Assembly (NCBI GenBank): GCA_029721435.1
Contig: CM056582.1
Span: 38,522,611-38,586,610, forward strand
Length of the DNA: 64,000 bases
Direction: 5' to 3'
Origin: Gymnothorax reevesii
Lineage: Eukaryota > Chordata > Actinopteri > Anguilliformes > Muraenidae
Part shown: one piece after another, positions 1-9,654 of the stretch
How positions within the stretch are numbered: the stretch's first letter is position 1
How the letters are laid out: each line of letters opens with the position of its first letter
Translations under genes and position numbers: made by a program
The notes under the pieces: generated by a model
Told to the model about the DNA's origin: nothing
Seen by the model: only the letters and a program-made list of their open reading frames with translations
The model's database searches: none

Positions 1-90
1 GATTAGTGCACAGGTGTACCTTATACTGCCCACATCTCATGACAAATGGGAGCAAAAACAAAAGTGTTGCGTTTATATTTTTGTTGAGTA
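1..90. mobile_element. Terminal fragment of a DNA transposon inserted in the gypsy 5' LTR
   Basis: The first 90 bases have the look of a DNA-transposon end common in fish genomes, finishing in GTTGAGTA before a TA. The related LTR near 48310 has no counterpart; there the LTR runs straight into the GAGGAACCTCG segment. I infer a TA-targeting element inserted in the LTR and cut by the window edge. The superfamily is not proven because only one end is visible. Confidence 0.45.
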
Positions 91-316
91 TATTTAAGAG
101 GAACCTCGTTTTCATTTTACTTTACTATTTTGTAATACACAACTATTGTTTCATAGCTTTTGTTATGTTACAAATGGTTTAGCTTGGAACCTCTTTTTTT
201 TCTCTTTTGTTTGTGTCTTTTGCGTTTATGCCTTCTGCCTGCTCGCCAGGCTCAACAATAAATCTACAAATCCACCTTTGCACCAGAGTCCAGTCCACGT
301 TTTCCTGGCCTCTGTG
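91..316 (+). repeat. 3' part of the 5' LTR of a Ty3/gypsy element
   Basis: This stretch aligns by eye with 48315-48655, sharing the GAGGAACCTCG start, the GCCTTCTGCCTG block and a polyadenylation signal AATAAA (257-262 here, 48592-48597 there). It lies directly upstream of a gag remnant on the same strand, so it is read as the 5' LTR. The exact inner LTR border is uncertain because similarity fades after TTTTCCTGGCCTC. Confidence 0.7.
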
Positions 317-384
317 CCAAACATTACAGATGACTTGGCCTCAAAGATGGTTTCAGCAAAGGTTCCACTGCCAATGGATCGGGA

Positions 385-1100
385 GTGTTCGCTGCCCACG
401 TTCCAGACCTCTTCCAGCGACTGGCGGAGCAGCAGAGGGAGATCAGCCATCTAAACGCTACACTGGACGAGCTTGTTCTAGGGGTTCTTAAACTTGTGAC
501 CTCCAGTGCTCCTCCACCAGTCCCCTCTACCATCTCTCTTGCGGGATTGCAGCCTGCCCACTCCTCCTTCAGGGGTGATTCTCCAGTGCGCGTCGCCAAA
601 CGCTGTGACGGCAACTCCACTGCGTGCAGACGTTTCCTCCTACAGTGCGGGCTATGATTCAGCTACCACCCAAGTCTGAGTGATGTCGAGAAGATTGCCA
701 CAGTAGTGACTCGCGTTTCAGGGAAGCCCCTAGACTGGGCGACAGCTTTTTGGGGGAATCGGCTTTCGCCACCTATGCTGACTTCCTTCTGCTGTTTCGC
801 TCAGTCTTTGATCACCTCGGGAAGAAGGCTGGCAACCAGCTAATGGAGTTCAGCCAAGACCGCTGCGGATTACCCCCTCCAGTTCCACACCTTGGCTGCA
901 GCCAGTGGCTGAAATGAACCAGCCCTACTGTCCATCTTCAGGAGGGGGCTAAGTCCAGAGCTCCGTGCGGAGATGGCCCAAATTCCTGTTGGAGAAGGGG
1001 CAGAACCTATGGAGTTGGGGTCATCTAGATCTTACGAGCCTCGCCCGTGAAGAAGAGCTGGCCCCTACTCTTGGAGTCAGGATGGGGAAACCACGCTCAC
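385..1100 (+). pseudogene. gag: Ty3/gypsy gag (capsid) remnant
   Basis: A 90-codon open piece at 385-657 (proline-rich stretch, then CRRFLLQC) is followed in shifted frames to about 1100 by further capsid-like text, including KPLDWATAFW and SPELRAEMA. This matches the Gag of vertebrate chromovirus/sushi-type Ty3/gypsy elements, which packages the element RNA. Several stops and frame changes make it non-functional. It sits between the LTR and a protease fragment on the same strand, the expected order. Class assignment is confident; clade is not. Confidence 0.7.
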
Positions 1101-1104
1101 AAAG

Positions 1105-1260
1105 GTAATGGTGTTACCCTCAACCATCACAGGACAGCGGTTCCAGATCCCTGTGGAGGTGTCCTTTAATACTCTGACCCTTGGTACAGAGACCCTGATA
1201 GACTCCGGTGCGGCGGGGAATTTCATCTCCAGCTGGCTGGCATGACGACTTGATGTCCCA
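1105..1260 (+). pseudogene. Ty3/gypsy aspartic protease remnant
   Basis: Translation around 1195-1230 reads TLIDSGAAGNFIS, the retropepsin active-site motif (D-S-G, codons 1201-1209). In the intact family this enzyme cuts the Gag-Pol polyprotein inside the particle. The preceding residues (ITGQRFQIPVEVSF) fit the beta strands before the active site. Stops and short open length mark it as dead. It lies downstream of the gag remnant and upstream of RT, as in ordinary Ty3/gypsy pol. Confidence 0.7.
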
Positions 1261-1559
1261 CTCCATCAGCTCTGCTCCCCTCTGACAATGTCTGCCATTG
1301 ATGGAAGACCCCTGGGCAACCGCAGCGTGAGACACCAGACGCCACCGATCTCCCTCTTGATCCTGAACTGCCACCTGGAGACCATCTCACTGCTGACATT
1401 ACAATATTCCAGTCACTCAGTGATACTTGGATTACCTTGGCCCCTTACACACAACCCCACAGTTGCATGGAACATCTGAAGGCTCCACTTCCGATCCCCT
1501 ACGTACCAATGATATCAAGCCCACCTCATCATTACCTCAGCTGCTGTCGAGAGCCCAGA

Positions 1560-2233
1560 CCCAGAGGACCAGCTTGACATTCCCCAGGAGTACCATGATC
1601 TGCAGGTGGCGTTGAGTAAGGAACGAGTAAGCCACACAGCTACCCCTGCATTGTCTGTGGGACTGTGGAATGGAACTACTGTCTGGCACCACACCACCAA
1701 GGAACCGAATCTACGCAAGCAATGGAGCAGTATGTGCAGGAAGTCATGCAATAAGGTTTCATTCACCCCTCCACTTCATCAGCATCAGCCAGTTTTTTTC
1801 TTTGTTCAGAAGAAGTACAGGGGCTTAAATGACGTCACAGTGAAGTATTGTTGCCTACTCCTCCTAGTCCCAAGCGCTGTGGAGCAGCTTTGTGGAGTGA
1901 CAATATTCACGAAGCTAAGATCTCCACAGCGCTTAAAATCTGATATGCACCAGAGAAGGAGATGAGTGCAAGACGGCATTCAGTACCACCCCTGGCTGCT
2001 AGGAGTACCAGGTTATGCCGTATTGATTGGTCAGTGCGCCCTCTGTGTTCCAACCATTCATCAAAGACGTGGTACGAGACTGGCTGGGCAGATACGTCAT
2101 AGCCTATCTCAACGATATTCTGATCTATTTCGGCACTTGTAAGGAGCACGTGAGACACATGAGGGTGGTACTTGATTGTCTCCTACACCATCGACTTTAC
2201 GTCAAGGCGGAGAAATGCTCATTCCACTTGTAA
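1560..2233 (+). pseudogene. pol: Ty3/gypsy reverse transcriptase, 5' part
   Basis: Frames across 1560-2233 carry RT fingers and palm text: YRGLNDVTVKY (about 1816-1850), VPSAVEQL, TIFTKL, then APSVFQPFIKDV and the catalytic box YLNDILIY (box at 2105-2116). The usual YxDD has Asn in place of the first Asp, which alone should abolish polymerase activity. Frameshifts and stops are frequent. The reading stops abruptly after AEKCSFHL at 2233, and its continuation (LGYVIG...) appears only at about 3700, so an insertion separates the two halves. Confidence 0.8.
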
Positions 2234-3695
2234 ATGACCCAATTTCTAAGTTCCTGCAAAGAGAATGATGCACTGTTAACTTACCGTAAGCTACTATTCT
2301 TTGATTTATTTTCTACATCTATTTTTGTGAATTTATAACGCCTGTTATTTTACCTTGTTTGGGGAACTTTTATTGTGAAACTACGTGCCCAGGTTTAGTT
2401 TATGGCTACGGCGCGAGAGAATGGAACAGAACGAATCAAGAAGATTGTTCAATGAAATACAGTTTATTTAAATGATTTGCACCCTCCGAAGCGGCACAAG
2501 GTCAGTGTTTATGTAAAGGAATATATCTAATGCATGTTTGCATGTTTTGAGGTGATTTTCACCGTATGGAGAACTTTTTACTGCTAATGTTTAGTTACTA
2601 CGTGTTGATAATTAGATTAGATTAGATTAGATGAATTTATTGTCATTGTTACAGAATAACAACGATATCACGTGTGGAGAGAAAGTGCTCTGGGCTGCTG
2701 CAACGTGCGTCGCGCCGCCACCTCCACTTCCTCCTTCGAAAATTAAAGGTTGCAGTTAATACAGAAAAAACACATATTGATAACATTGGACATAATACAC
2801 ATCAGGTTTATAACACGACAGGTTTATAAAAATGCGGAGGCAGCCTTGGCGGGGGGGGGATGGGGGGGGGGGTGGTCGATTGATCCGCTATTCATTTGGT
2901 AAATATTTTACTTCACGCTTCAGGGCAGTCTCATCCTGTCTCTTGTCTAAGTTCACAGTCAAATGCATAAACTCCCCACACTGGCTCAAAATAGCATCCA
3001 TCTTTCTGTGCATTGCTGCAGATGATCCATGAGTCTTTTTGAGCAACTCACCATTCTCCGATACTCCACTGAGGTGTTCCGTAATAATTTTGGTGCTAGG
3101 CAGCGCGTTGGCCATTTTCCTCGCTCCCAGCTTGTGTACTTTGCGGTAGATCAGAGCAACTCCCATGTCAATTTGGAGAAATCCCGTTACCATAAATCCA
3201 AAAAGGTAAAACATCCTCCACGTCTTCAAGGGATAGTGCCGCCAGACAAACAACTTGCCATCTCGACCACGCGTCCCGAACGTAGCCAGCAGCATAAGTC
3301 CCATCCGGGCAGCACGGCTCACCAGCTGCTCCGCTTCTTGGTGAAAAAATTTTGTCAATTGCATTCAGAGACCAGCTAATTAATTCCATCTTTACTTGAA
3401 GAGCCTCAGAAGCAGACGGAAGGTCCAAAAAAAAGAAAAAAGAGGGGGTAACAGGACAAAACAGGACAAAGAAAGAAGACGCAGACAGGAAGAGAGTACG
3501 ACTGCTCTCCTCAGAAGGCGGAAGAAGAAGGTAATATGCTATGTCAGGTTACACGGTACTGGCTAGTAAGGTAATACTTTTCTCTTGTGCTCTGCCTCGC
3601 TCTTATGGTGGTTGTTGAAAAGGCAAATTGTTTAATAAAACAAGAAAACCATCAGTCAAATCTAGACCATCTTTCGGGGGAGATGCTACACCACT
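2234..3695 (-). mobile_element. Insertion splitting the gypsy RT; minus-strand retroposed-looking unit
   Basis: The gypsy RT is interrupted from 2234 to about 3695. Part of the insert has retroposon features on the minus strand: an open frame (2888-3428), then an AATAAA signal (2636-2641), then a (TCTAA)n tail (2611-2630). This ending is seen in fish non-LTR elements and SINEs. A G/C run lies at 2855-2874. Bases 2234-2610 lie beyond the tail and hold nothing I recognise. No target-site duplication was found. Confidence 0.5.
2888..3428 (-). pseudogene. Unrecognised broken ORF with one hydrophobic segment
   Basis: Two overlapping minus-strand frames, starting at 3428 (MDLPSASEALQVKMEL) and 3364, look like one protein of about 175 residues broken by a frameshift in a run of T/A near 3355. 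The first frame supplies the N-terminus. The second runs about 158 residues and ends in KREVKYLPNE. It contains a hydrophobic stretch (MFYLFGFMVTGFLQI) that could be one membrane segment and a charged C-terminal part. I do not recognise the family. It could be a host-gene retrocopy or the ORF of a non-LTR element. It has no relation to the surrounding gypsy frames. Confidence 0.4.
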
Positions 3696-4292
3696 AATCC
3701 CCCATCTCCGTCCTGGGCTACGTCATCGGATCAGAGGGAGTGGCGATGGAGATGAAGGAGGTACAGGCAGTAGTTGATTAGCTAGTACAACGGACCGTCA
3801 AAGAGCTCTGCAGATTCATGGGCTTCGCCAACTTCTGCCGGTGATTCATAAAGAATTTCAGTGCTGCGGCCCATCCCGACATGCCTCTTTAAAGGGAAAC
3901 CGAAAGCACTAGGATTCGGAAGCACAGCACGCATTCAACGCACTCAAGAAACTATTTACTACTGCTCCTGTTCTAAAATTACTAGACCTGGGAATAACCT
4001 TCATAGTTGAAGCTGATGCCTCCAATACGGAAGTGGGTGCAATTCTGTTGCAAAGGCACAGCACCCCAGAGAAGCTGTTTTCTTGCGTACTTTTCACGCA
4101 AGCTCTCCTGCTGAAGCAAACTACCATGTGGGAAGCTGGGAGTTACTAGCGGTTAAGCTGGAAGAATGGAGGCATTGGTTAGAGGGGGCCCCACATCCAT
4201 TCTTGGTGTTAACTGACCATTGCAACTTGGAGTATCTGAGGAAGGCACAAAGGTTGAATGTGCGACAGGCCAGGTGGGTGCTTTTCTTTACC
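3696..4292 (+). pseudogene. pol: Ty3/gypsy RT thumb and RNase H, continuation
   Basis: After the insertion the gypsy frame resumes with LGYVIGSEG (about 3708), then TVKELCRFMGFANFCR and FIKNFSAAAHP, the RT connection. RNase H text follows: [20 protein letters not shown] (from 3987), whose Asp is a metal ligand. It ends near 4292 with [12 protein letters not shown], shortly before the expected end of RNase H. Stops interrupt several places. The frame is cut by the LTR of the next element at 4293; the following domain (integrase) is found on the same strand at 21627. Confidence 0.75.
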
Positions 4293-4616
4293 TGTGATGG
4301 CCGTGCCCACAGCCACACCAAAGGTTGAAGCAGTCACACACTCACAAACACCATTACCACACGTTCAGTTACTTTGAGTTGCAGTCACTTAGATTACTTA
4401 CCACACATTTTATTCAGTTAAAAATTTTTTGTTAGCACTTTGACAAAACACTGTTTTCTAGATGGAGTTCCGCATTTAGTTTACATTGTATTTCATTTTG
4501 CTATCCGTTTGTGTTAATTCATTTCTCTTTTCTTTGAGTTACTTGGCTGCTGTATGAGACTTCCTGGTTGGAGACTGTCAAAAGATGAGGCTGAGGGCGG
4601 AGCATTGCTTTATGCT
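4293..4616 (+). repeat. 5' LTR of Gmr1-like copy 1
   Basis: Begins TGTGATGGCCGTGCC and matches 7928-8251 over its whole length. The matched end is TTTATGCT, which lacks a clean terminal CA; the border could be two bases further. It interrupts the gypsy RNase H at RWVLFF. Confidence 0.85.
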
Positions 4617-4624
4617 CATCCAAG

Positions 4625-5097
4625 GTGAGCCAAATGTGTTTTGTGCCAAGGATTGTGGAAACTGAGGTCAAATTTGACTTATGTGCTAAGATGACTTCAG
4701 TTGAGATAAATGGTAAAACCCTAAAAGTGCTCATTGACTCAGGCAGTGACCAGACCCTGGTGCACAGGCATTTTGTACCGCCAAATGTTATCAGCCTTAA
4801 TGAGACTATCCCTGTTTGCTGTGTACGTGGAGATGAAAACCTTATCCAACAGCAGAGATGTACATTAAGGTAGAAGGACAGACACACCTCTTAAAAATTG
4901 GTGTTGTTGATAATTTGCCCTTCCCAGCTGTGCTTAGTCGAGACCTGCCTGTATTGTTTGATCTGCTGAATTCCAGCCACAGATGTAATGTGGCAGTAAC
5001 TAGAGCTCAAGCTACGAAGTTGGAGGAGCCATCTCAGACACTCAGTGCCTTGTCTTTCTACAATGCGGACCTGGACAGCACCCGGGAAGTGTCGTAA
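4625..5097 (+). pseudogene. Gmr1-like copy 1 aspartic protease
   Basis: Two overlapping frames (4625-4873 and 4858-5097) together cover a retropepsin-type protease and linker. The active site reads VLIDSGSDQTLV, with D-S-G at 4736-4744, and VRGDENLIQQQ follows. The second frame continues with LLKIGVVDNLPFPAVLSRDLP, the C-terminal protease strand (LPFPAVLGxDL type). A frameshift near 4860 breaks the protein. The enzyme would mature the polyprotein in the particle. It starts almost at the LTR because gag is missing. Confidence 0.75.
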
Positions 5098-6348
5098 GTC
5101 ACGCCGACAGAAATGGCAAGAGAAATTTCACCATGCTGTTGTAACACCGCCTTGTAGTCCTGAGCCAGAATTGCACTTGGGTTTCCAGATCCCAAATAAC
5201 ATAATTGAAATGCAACAAAGTGACTCTACACTGGCACCTTTTTTGCAGAGAGCAAAAAGGATAAAGAACAACCAGTGGACCCAGTCTTTTGCAGCAAGGC
5301 CTTCTTCCTGAAAGGTGGTATCCTTTCTCGTCAGCAGGGATCAGACCTACAACTGGTCGTTCCTAGTGCTGTTAGAGAAACTGTGTTGACCCTGGTGCAT
5401 TCTATTCCTTGGGCTGACCATTTTGGAAAGCACAGAACTTTTGCTCGCATAAAAAACCACTTCTATTGGCTTCTTCAAATTCACTTCTATTCTAAAAGCT
5501 GCCCTCAGTGCCAGAAGACCTCCACCAAAATCCCCTCCAGAGGTCCACTACAGCCCCAACCAATTATCAGTACCCCATTTGAGCGATTGGGAATGGACAT
5601 CGTTGGCCCTGTGGAGAGGAGTAAAACTGGCAATCGTTACATGCTTGTAATAACAGATTATGCCACAAAATACCCTGAAGTTTTTCCCTTGAAGTCCATA
5701 AAGGCAAAATCAGTAACTTTTCGCCTTGTGCAGTTTTTTTTCAAGGGTTGGCTTTCCGCGGGAGATCCTCACAGACCGTGGTACTAATTTCATGTCCACT
5801 TTGTTTTAAAACAGGTTTACCAGCTGCTGGGTATTAGGAGCTTGAGGACAACCCCATACCATCCTCAAACAGACGGACTCACTGAACGATTTAACCAGAC
5901 TCTAAAGCAGATGTTAAGGAAATTTGTGAATGACACTGGCTGTGACTGGGACGAGTGGCTACCCTACCTCCTCTTTGCATATAGAGAAGTACCCCAAGCC
6001 TACACTGGTTTCTGTCCCTTCGAATTGCTGTTTGGTCATGAAGTAAGGGGCCCTCTCTCTTTACTGAGGGAGATTTGGGAAGGAAATCAGGGAGGGAGGG
6101 GAGCTGTCAATGTCATCTCCTATGTTGTGCAGATGCGAGACCGACTTGAAAGGATGAGTGAGCTTGCCCAATCCAACGTGGCGGAGGCCAAGAAGCGTCA
6201 AAAGGCCTGGTATGATCGGTCAGCTAGGCAGAGATCCTTCAACCCTGGCTAAAAGGTGCTCATACTCCTCCCCAGTGATGAAAGTAAGCTGCTGGCAAGA
6301 TGGCAAGGGCCCTTTGAAATCCAGCAGAGAATGGGACCAACAACCTAC
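5098..6348 (+). pseudogene. Gmr1-like copy 1 integrase
   Basis: Integrase inserts the cDNA into host DNA. Visible parts are a zinc-binding H-H-C-C region (VHSIPWADHFGKHR at about 5395-5430, then CPQCQKT at 5502-5522), first catalytic Asp in GMDIVGPV (about 5593), second Asp in LTDRGTNF, readable only in a shifted frame near 5770-5790, and the Glu in TDGLTERFNQTL (about 5871-5905). A C-terminal part with SRVLHVNLLKEW follows at 6370-6415. Stops lie at 6250 and 6349 (both TAA), and frame changes flank 5760-5810. It lies upstream of RT in the same frame as the downstream RT/RH, which shows the atypical order directly. Confidence 0.8.
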
Positions 6349-6351
6349 TAA

Positions 6352-7224
6352 GTGTCCACCCCAGGACGGCCTCGCTCAAGCAGGGTGCTGCATGTGAACC
6401 TACTTAAGGAGTGGGTGGAGAGACCTGACAAGAAAGCAGAGGTGTTGCTGATCAAGAGGGTTCCAGAGGATGAAGAGGTGGAGGAGCAGTACTTGCCTGC
6501 AGCTGCCTCCCTGGATTTGGAGCGCAGCCACCTCCCTGAAGAAAGGCAACTCCAGGTGAGAACTTATTTTAACTCTGAAATATTCCAGGAAAATCCTGGA
6601 AGAACAAATCTGGTTGAACATGACATTCTGTTAAAGGAAGGTGCTTCTGTGAGACACTTGAGTTATAGAATACCTGAACGTCTGCTGACCGCGCTTAAGG
6701 AGGAGGTCGACCTAATGCTCTCTCTGGGGATTGTTGAACCACCAAAGAGTGAGTGGTGCAACCCAGTTGTCCTGGTTCCAAAGAAGGATGGCAGCATACG
6801 GTTTAGTATTGACTTCAGGTATCTAAATGCAATCTCACAATTTGATTCATATCCTACACCTCGGATTGATGACCTGATTGAGCGCCTGGGAAAGGCTAAG
6901 TATCTAACTACCCTAGATCTCTGTAAGGGTTATTGGCAGGTACCACTCACACAACGCTCCAGAGAGCTAACTGCCTTCCGTATACCATAGGGGTTGTTCC
7001 AATTCACTGTCCTGCCCTTCGGACTGCACGGTGCTCCAGCAACCTTCCAGAGACTGATGGATCAGGTACTGTGTGATCTGTTAGGCTGCAGCAAAATCTA
7101 TCTTGATGATGTTATCATTTACAGCACCACCTGGGAGGGGCACCTCGTACATCTGGGAAGGGTTTTGAAGCGCCTCCACTCTGCAGACTTGACGATCAGT
7201 TCATCAAAATGCATCTTCGCCTAG
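6352..7224 (+). pseudogene. pol: Gmr1-like copy 1 reverse transcriptase
   Basis: One frame runs from the integrase tail into RT with only TAG stops at 6988-6990 and 7222-7224. Motifs in order are GIVEPPKSEWCNPVVLVPKK (about 6727-6786), IRFSIDFRYLNA, YLTTLDLCKGYWQVPL, AFRIP, FQFTVLPFGL, GAPATFQRLM and the catalytic box YLDD at 7099-7110, with both aspartates intact. These are Ty3/gypsy RT blocks 1-5 and would make cDNA from the element RNA. RNase H continues in the same frame after the second stop. Confidence 0.85.
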
Positions 7225-7932
7225 GCCGAGACAGAGTACCTGGGGTTTGTTATAGGAAATGGGGTGATAAAGACACAAGTGAATAAGATTCGAGCCATTG
7301 AGTCCTGCCCACTGCCTGAGACAAAGAAGCTGCTCAGATCTTTTCTCGGTATGGCAGGATTTTACCATCGCTTTATCCCCCATTTCTCTCTCAGGGCAGC
7401 TTCCCTCACACATCTGACAGAGTCCAGATGTCCCAATCAGGTCCAGTGGACGAAGGAGGGAGAGGCAGCCTTTTGGGACATCCAACAGTCCCTAAGTAAG
7501 AGCCCAGTCTTATTCAGTCCAGATTTTCAAAAACAATTCACCCTTCAAACAGATGCTTCGGAGAGGGGTCTGGGGGCTGTTCTTCTACAGGGATCTGCAG
7601 AAGAACCGCATCCAGTGGCTTTTGTCACTCGTAAACTGTTCCCAAGGGAGGCTGGGTACTCAACTGTGGAGAAGAAAGCGCTAGCCATCAAGTGGGCCCT
7701 AGACTCCTTCAAATCTTACCTATTGGGACGGGAATTTACATTGAAGATGGATCACAAGGCTCTCCAGTGGCTTGAGAGAATGAAGGACACAAATGGCAGA
7801 ATCACCAGATGGTATCTGGCAATGCAGCCATTCCATTTCATCATCCACCATATTCCAGGAAAGGACAACTGCACTGCAGATTACCTCTCTCGCTGTCCCA
7901 GCGAGAGCTTCGAAGGGGGGGGGAGTGTGTGA
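7225..7932 (+). pseudogene. pol: Gmr1-like copy 1 RT connection and RNase H
   Basis: The frame continues as ETEYLGFVIGNGVI, LRSFLGMAGFYHRFIPHFS (RT thumb/connection), then RNase H: FTLQTDASERGLGAVLLQ (metal-binding Asp), VAFVTRKL, STVEKKALAIKWALDSFKSY (Glu), FTLKMDHKAL (Asp) and FIIHHIPGKDNCTADYLSR. These are the full set of gypsy RNase H blocks over about 220 codons. The closing TGA at 7930-7932 lies inside the 3' LTR, which starts at 7928, so the LTR provides the stop codon. A G-rich polypurine tract (7915-7923) sits at the end. Confidence 0.85.
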
Positions 7933-8251
7933 TGGCCGTGCCCACAGCCACACTAAAAGTTGAAGCAGTCACACACTCACAAACACCATTACCACACATT
8001 CAGTTACTTTGAGTTGCAGTCACTTAGATAACTTACCACACATTTTATTCAGTTAAAAATTGTTTGTTAGCACTTTGACAAAACACTGTTTTCTAGATGG
8101 AGTTCCACATTTAGTTTACATTGTTTGTCATTTTGCTATCCGTTTGTGTTAATTCATTTCTCTTTTCTTTGAGTTACTTGGCTGCTGTATGAGACTTCCT
8201 GGTTGGAGACTGTCAAAAGATGAGGCTGAGGGCGGAGCATGGCTTTATGCT
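7928..8251 (+). repeat. 3' LTR of Gmr1-like copy 1
   Basis: Same length and near-identical sequence to 4293-4616. It is preceded by a G-run polypurine tract that would prime plus-strand synthesis. The sequence after it (GAAGGCCCTC) does not continue the gypsy RNase H that precedes the 5' LTR, so the right flank has been replaced or rearranged. Confidence 0.85.
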
Positions 8252-8459
8252 GAAGGCCCTCTCATGGACTAGACTACAGACGTAATTCCTGCCTTCCAAC
8301 GTCCAGTCATATGCCAGTCCCCCCAGGAGTCCACCGATGCTGGTGCGAGGTCCCACTGTTGTGTATCAGATATGTCTTTTAAACGTTGCTTGATCAATAA
8401 CCCCTCCTTCCTCATCATCGGTAGTTAAATAGGTACAGTGGGCCCTATAAGCTGACAGA

Positions 8460-9439
8460 ACTCCCCCCCCCACCACCAGATCTCCACCCAGGCTCCCCCA
8501 GGTTGAGAACTCTGCTTTCTGCTTCCCGGTGTCTTCTTTTCAGAGCCCACCGATCACAGAAGCACCACTTGCTGACTGGTGCATTCGCTTAATCCGTTTC
8601 ACCAGCCTCGCCTGTTCACAGAGGTCGTCTCTATCGCCCCTCTGCTAGGTGTGGGCTGTTACTCACGCAACACGTGATGCCCACAACTTTCATGAGACAA
8701 ACAAGCCGACTAGATAGTACCATGGCAATATGTCAATTTATACTTCACCAGACACGGGGGTCTTCAGTCCTCTCCCCAGCACTATTTGCAACTTTAATGC
8801 AACTGGCTTGCGAGGGGGCTAATCTGCAAATTGCAATGCTTAGTAGCTGGGGGTCTGGTTCCCCAAACCACCATCTGATCCCCCCAATCTCACCCTGTTT
8901 GTTTCCCTCGAACACGCGCATTGCCTCCCACGTAGTAGGACCTGTAGGAACCACCCTAAGTCCCAGTTTAGACAAAAACCTAGGAGGTTTACTGGGCACT
9001 GTGTGGACACTATTACAGAGCAGAGTGAAGCAATCCCTTCAGGATCCTCAAATTTCAGTTCCTCTGTTGCTACGCTGTTCCGTTGCCCCATTCGCAGCAC
9101 AAGTTTGTATCATATTAGTGCTGAGCCGATGTGGAAAAATTGCACTTACTTTTCTGATAACAGTTCAACATGCCCCGTGTCAATTGGAAAAGAAATTAGT
9201 GTGTTATTTACAATCAGGGTTTTTCAAGCACTCGTCGGTGCAGCCATTAATGCAAACAATTTAGTTTCATCAATAGGGTAATGGCACCTCAGATGGTAAC
9301 TCTTCCCCCACAAACTCTGTGCCATTTCCTTTGACTCACAGACTTTATTAAGTGAGGGTAAACTGGGGTCTATTGAAACTAATCCACTACGTGCAGTAGA
9401 CACTGCCATGGCGCATTTAACTATACTGTTCACATTCAT
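8460..9439 (-). pseudogene. env: Retroviral env remnant, ERV copy 1
   Basis: Minus-strand frames at 9439-9224, 9100-8840 and 8999-8745 are fragments of a long, much-interrupted reading region downstream of integrase, where env lies. The part at 8460-8890 aligns by eye with the env region of the second retrovirus (42400-42900), including the GGGGAGAGGACTGAAG block. In the intact family Env is the membrane glycoprotein. No complete surface or transmembrane domain can be followed here. The assignment rests mainly on position and on similarity to the second copy. Confidence 0.5.
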
Positions 9440-9654
9440 TGAAGGCGCAACATATATTTAAAATGAACAGACACAGGGGGAGAGAAGCCATTTTATTAAA
9501 CCCCTTTTCTTTTTTTTATATGAATAGGTCCGGAGTCTCTACTGACTTGGAGCATAAATAAACTCTTCACCGGGTTTGACACGGACAGGCTCTATATGCC
9601 ACACACCCCTTTGTAGCCGGACTCCCTCCAAGTCTATCCTGACTCACCCAGATG

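Larger units (their letters stand above)
4293..8251 (+). mobile_element. Gmr1-like Ty3/gypsy retrotransposon copy 1 (PR-IN-RT-RH order)
   Basis: Two 324-bp LTRs (4293-4616 and 7928-8251) bound an internal region whose domain order is protease, integrase, reverse transcriptase, RNase H. Ordinary Ty3/gypsy elements place integrase last. Integrase before RT is the order known for the Gmr1-like group (first described from Atlantic cod) and for Ty1/copia, but the RT here is gypsy-like. No gag is present: protease begins within about 40 bp of the 5' LTR, so gag is deleted. The LTRs differ at roughly nine positions by eye. No matching target duplication was found, perhaps because the right flank was rearranged. 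Confidence 0.8.

Noticed and set aside
8674..9264. 196-codon plus-strand ORF
   Set aside because: It lies opposite the retroviral env remnant, has no motif, and neighbouring evidence places the gene on the minus strand.
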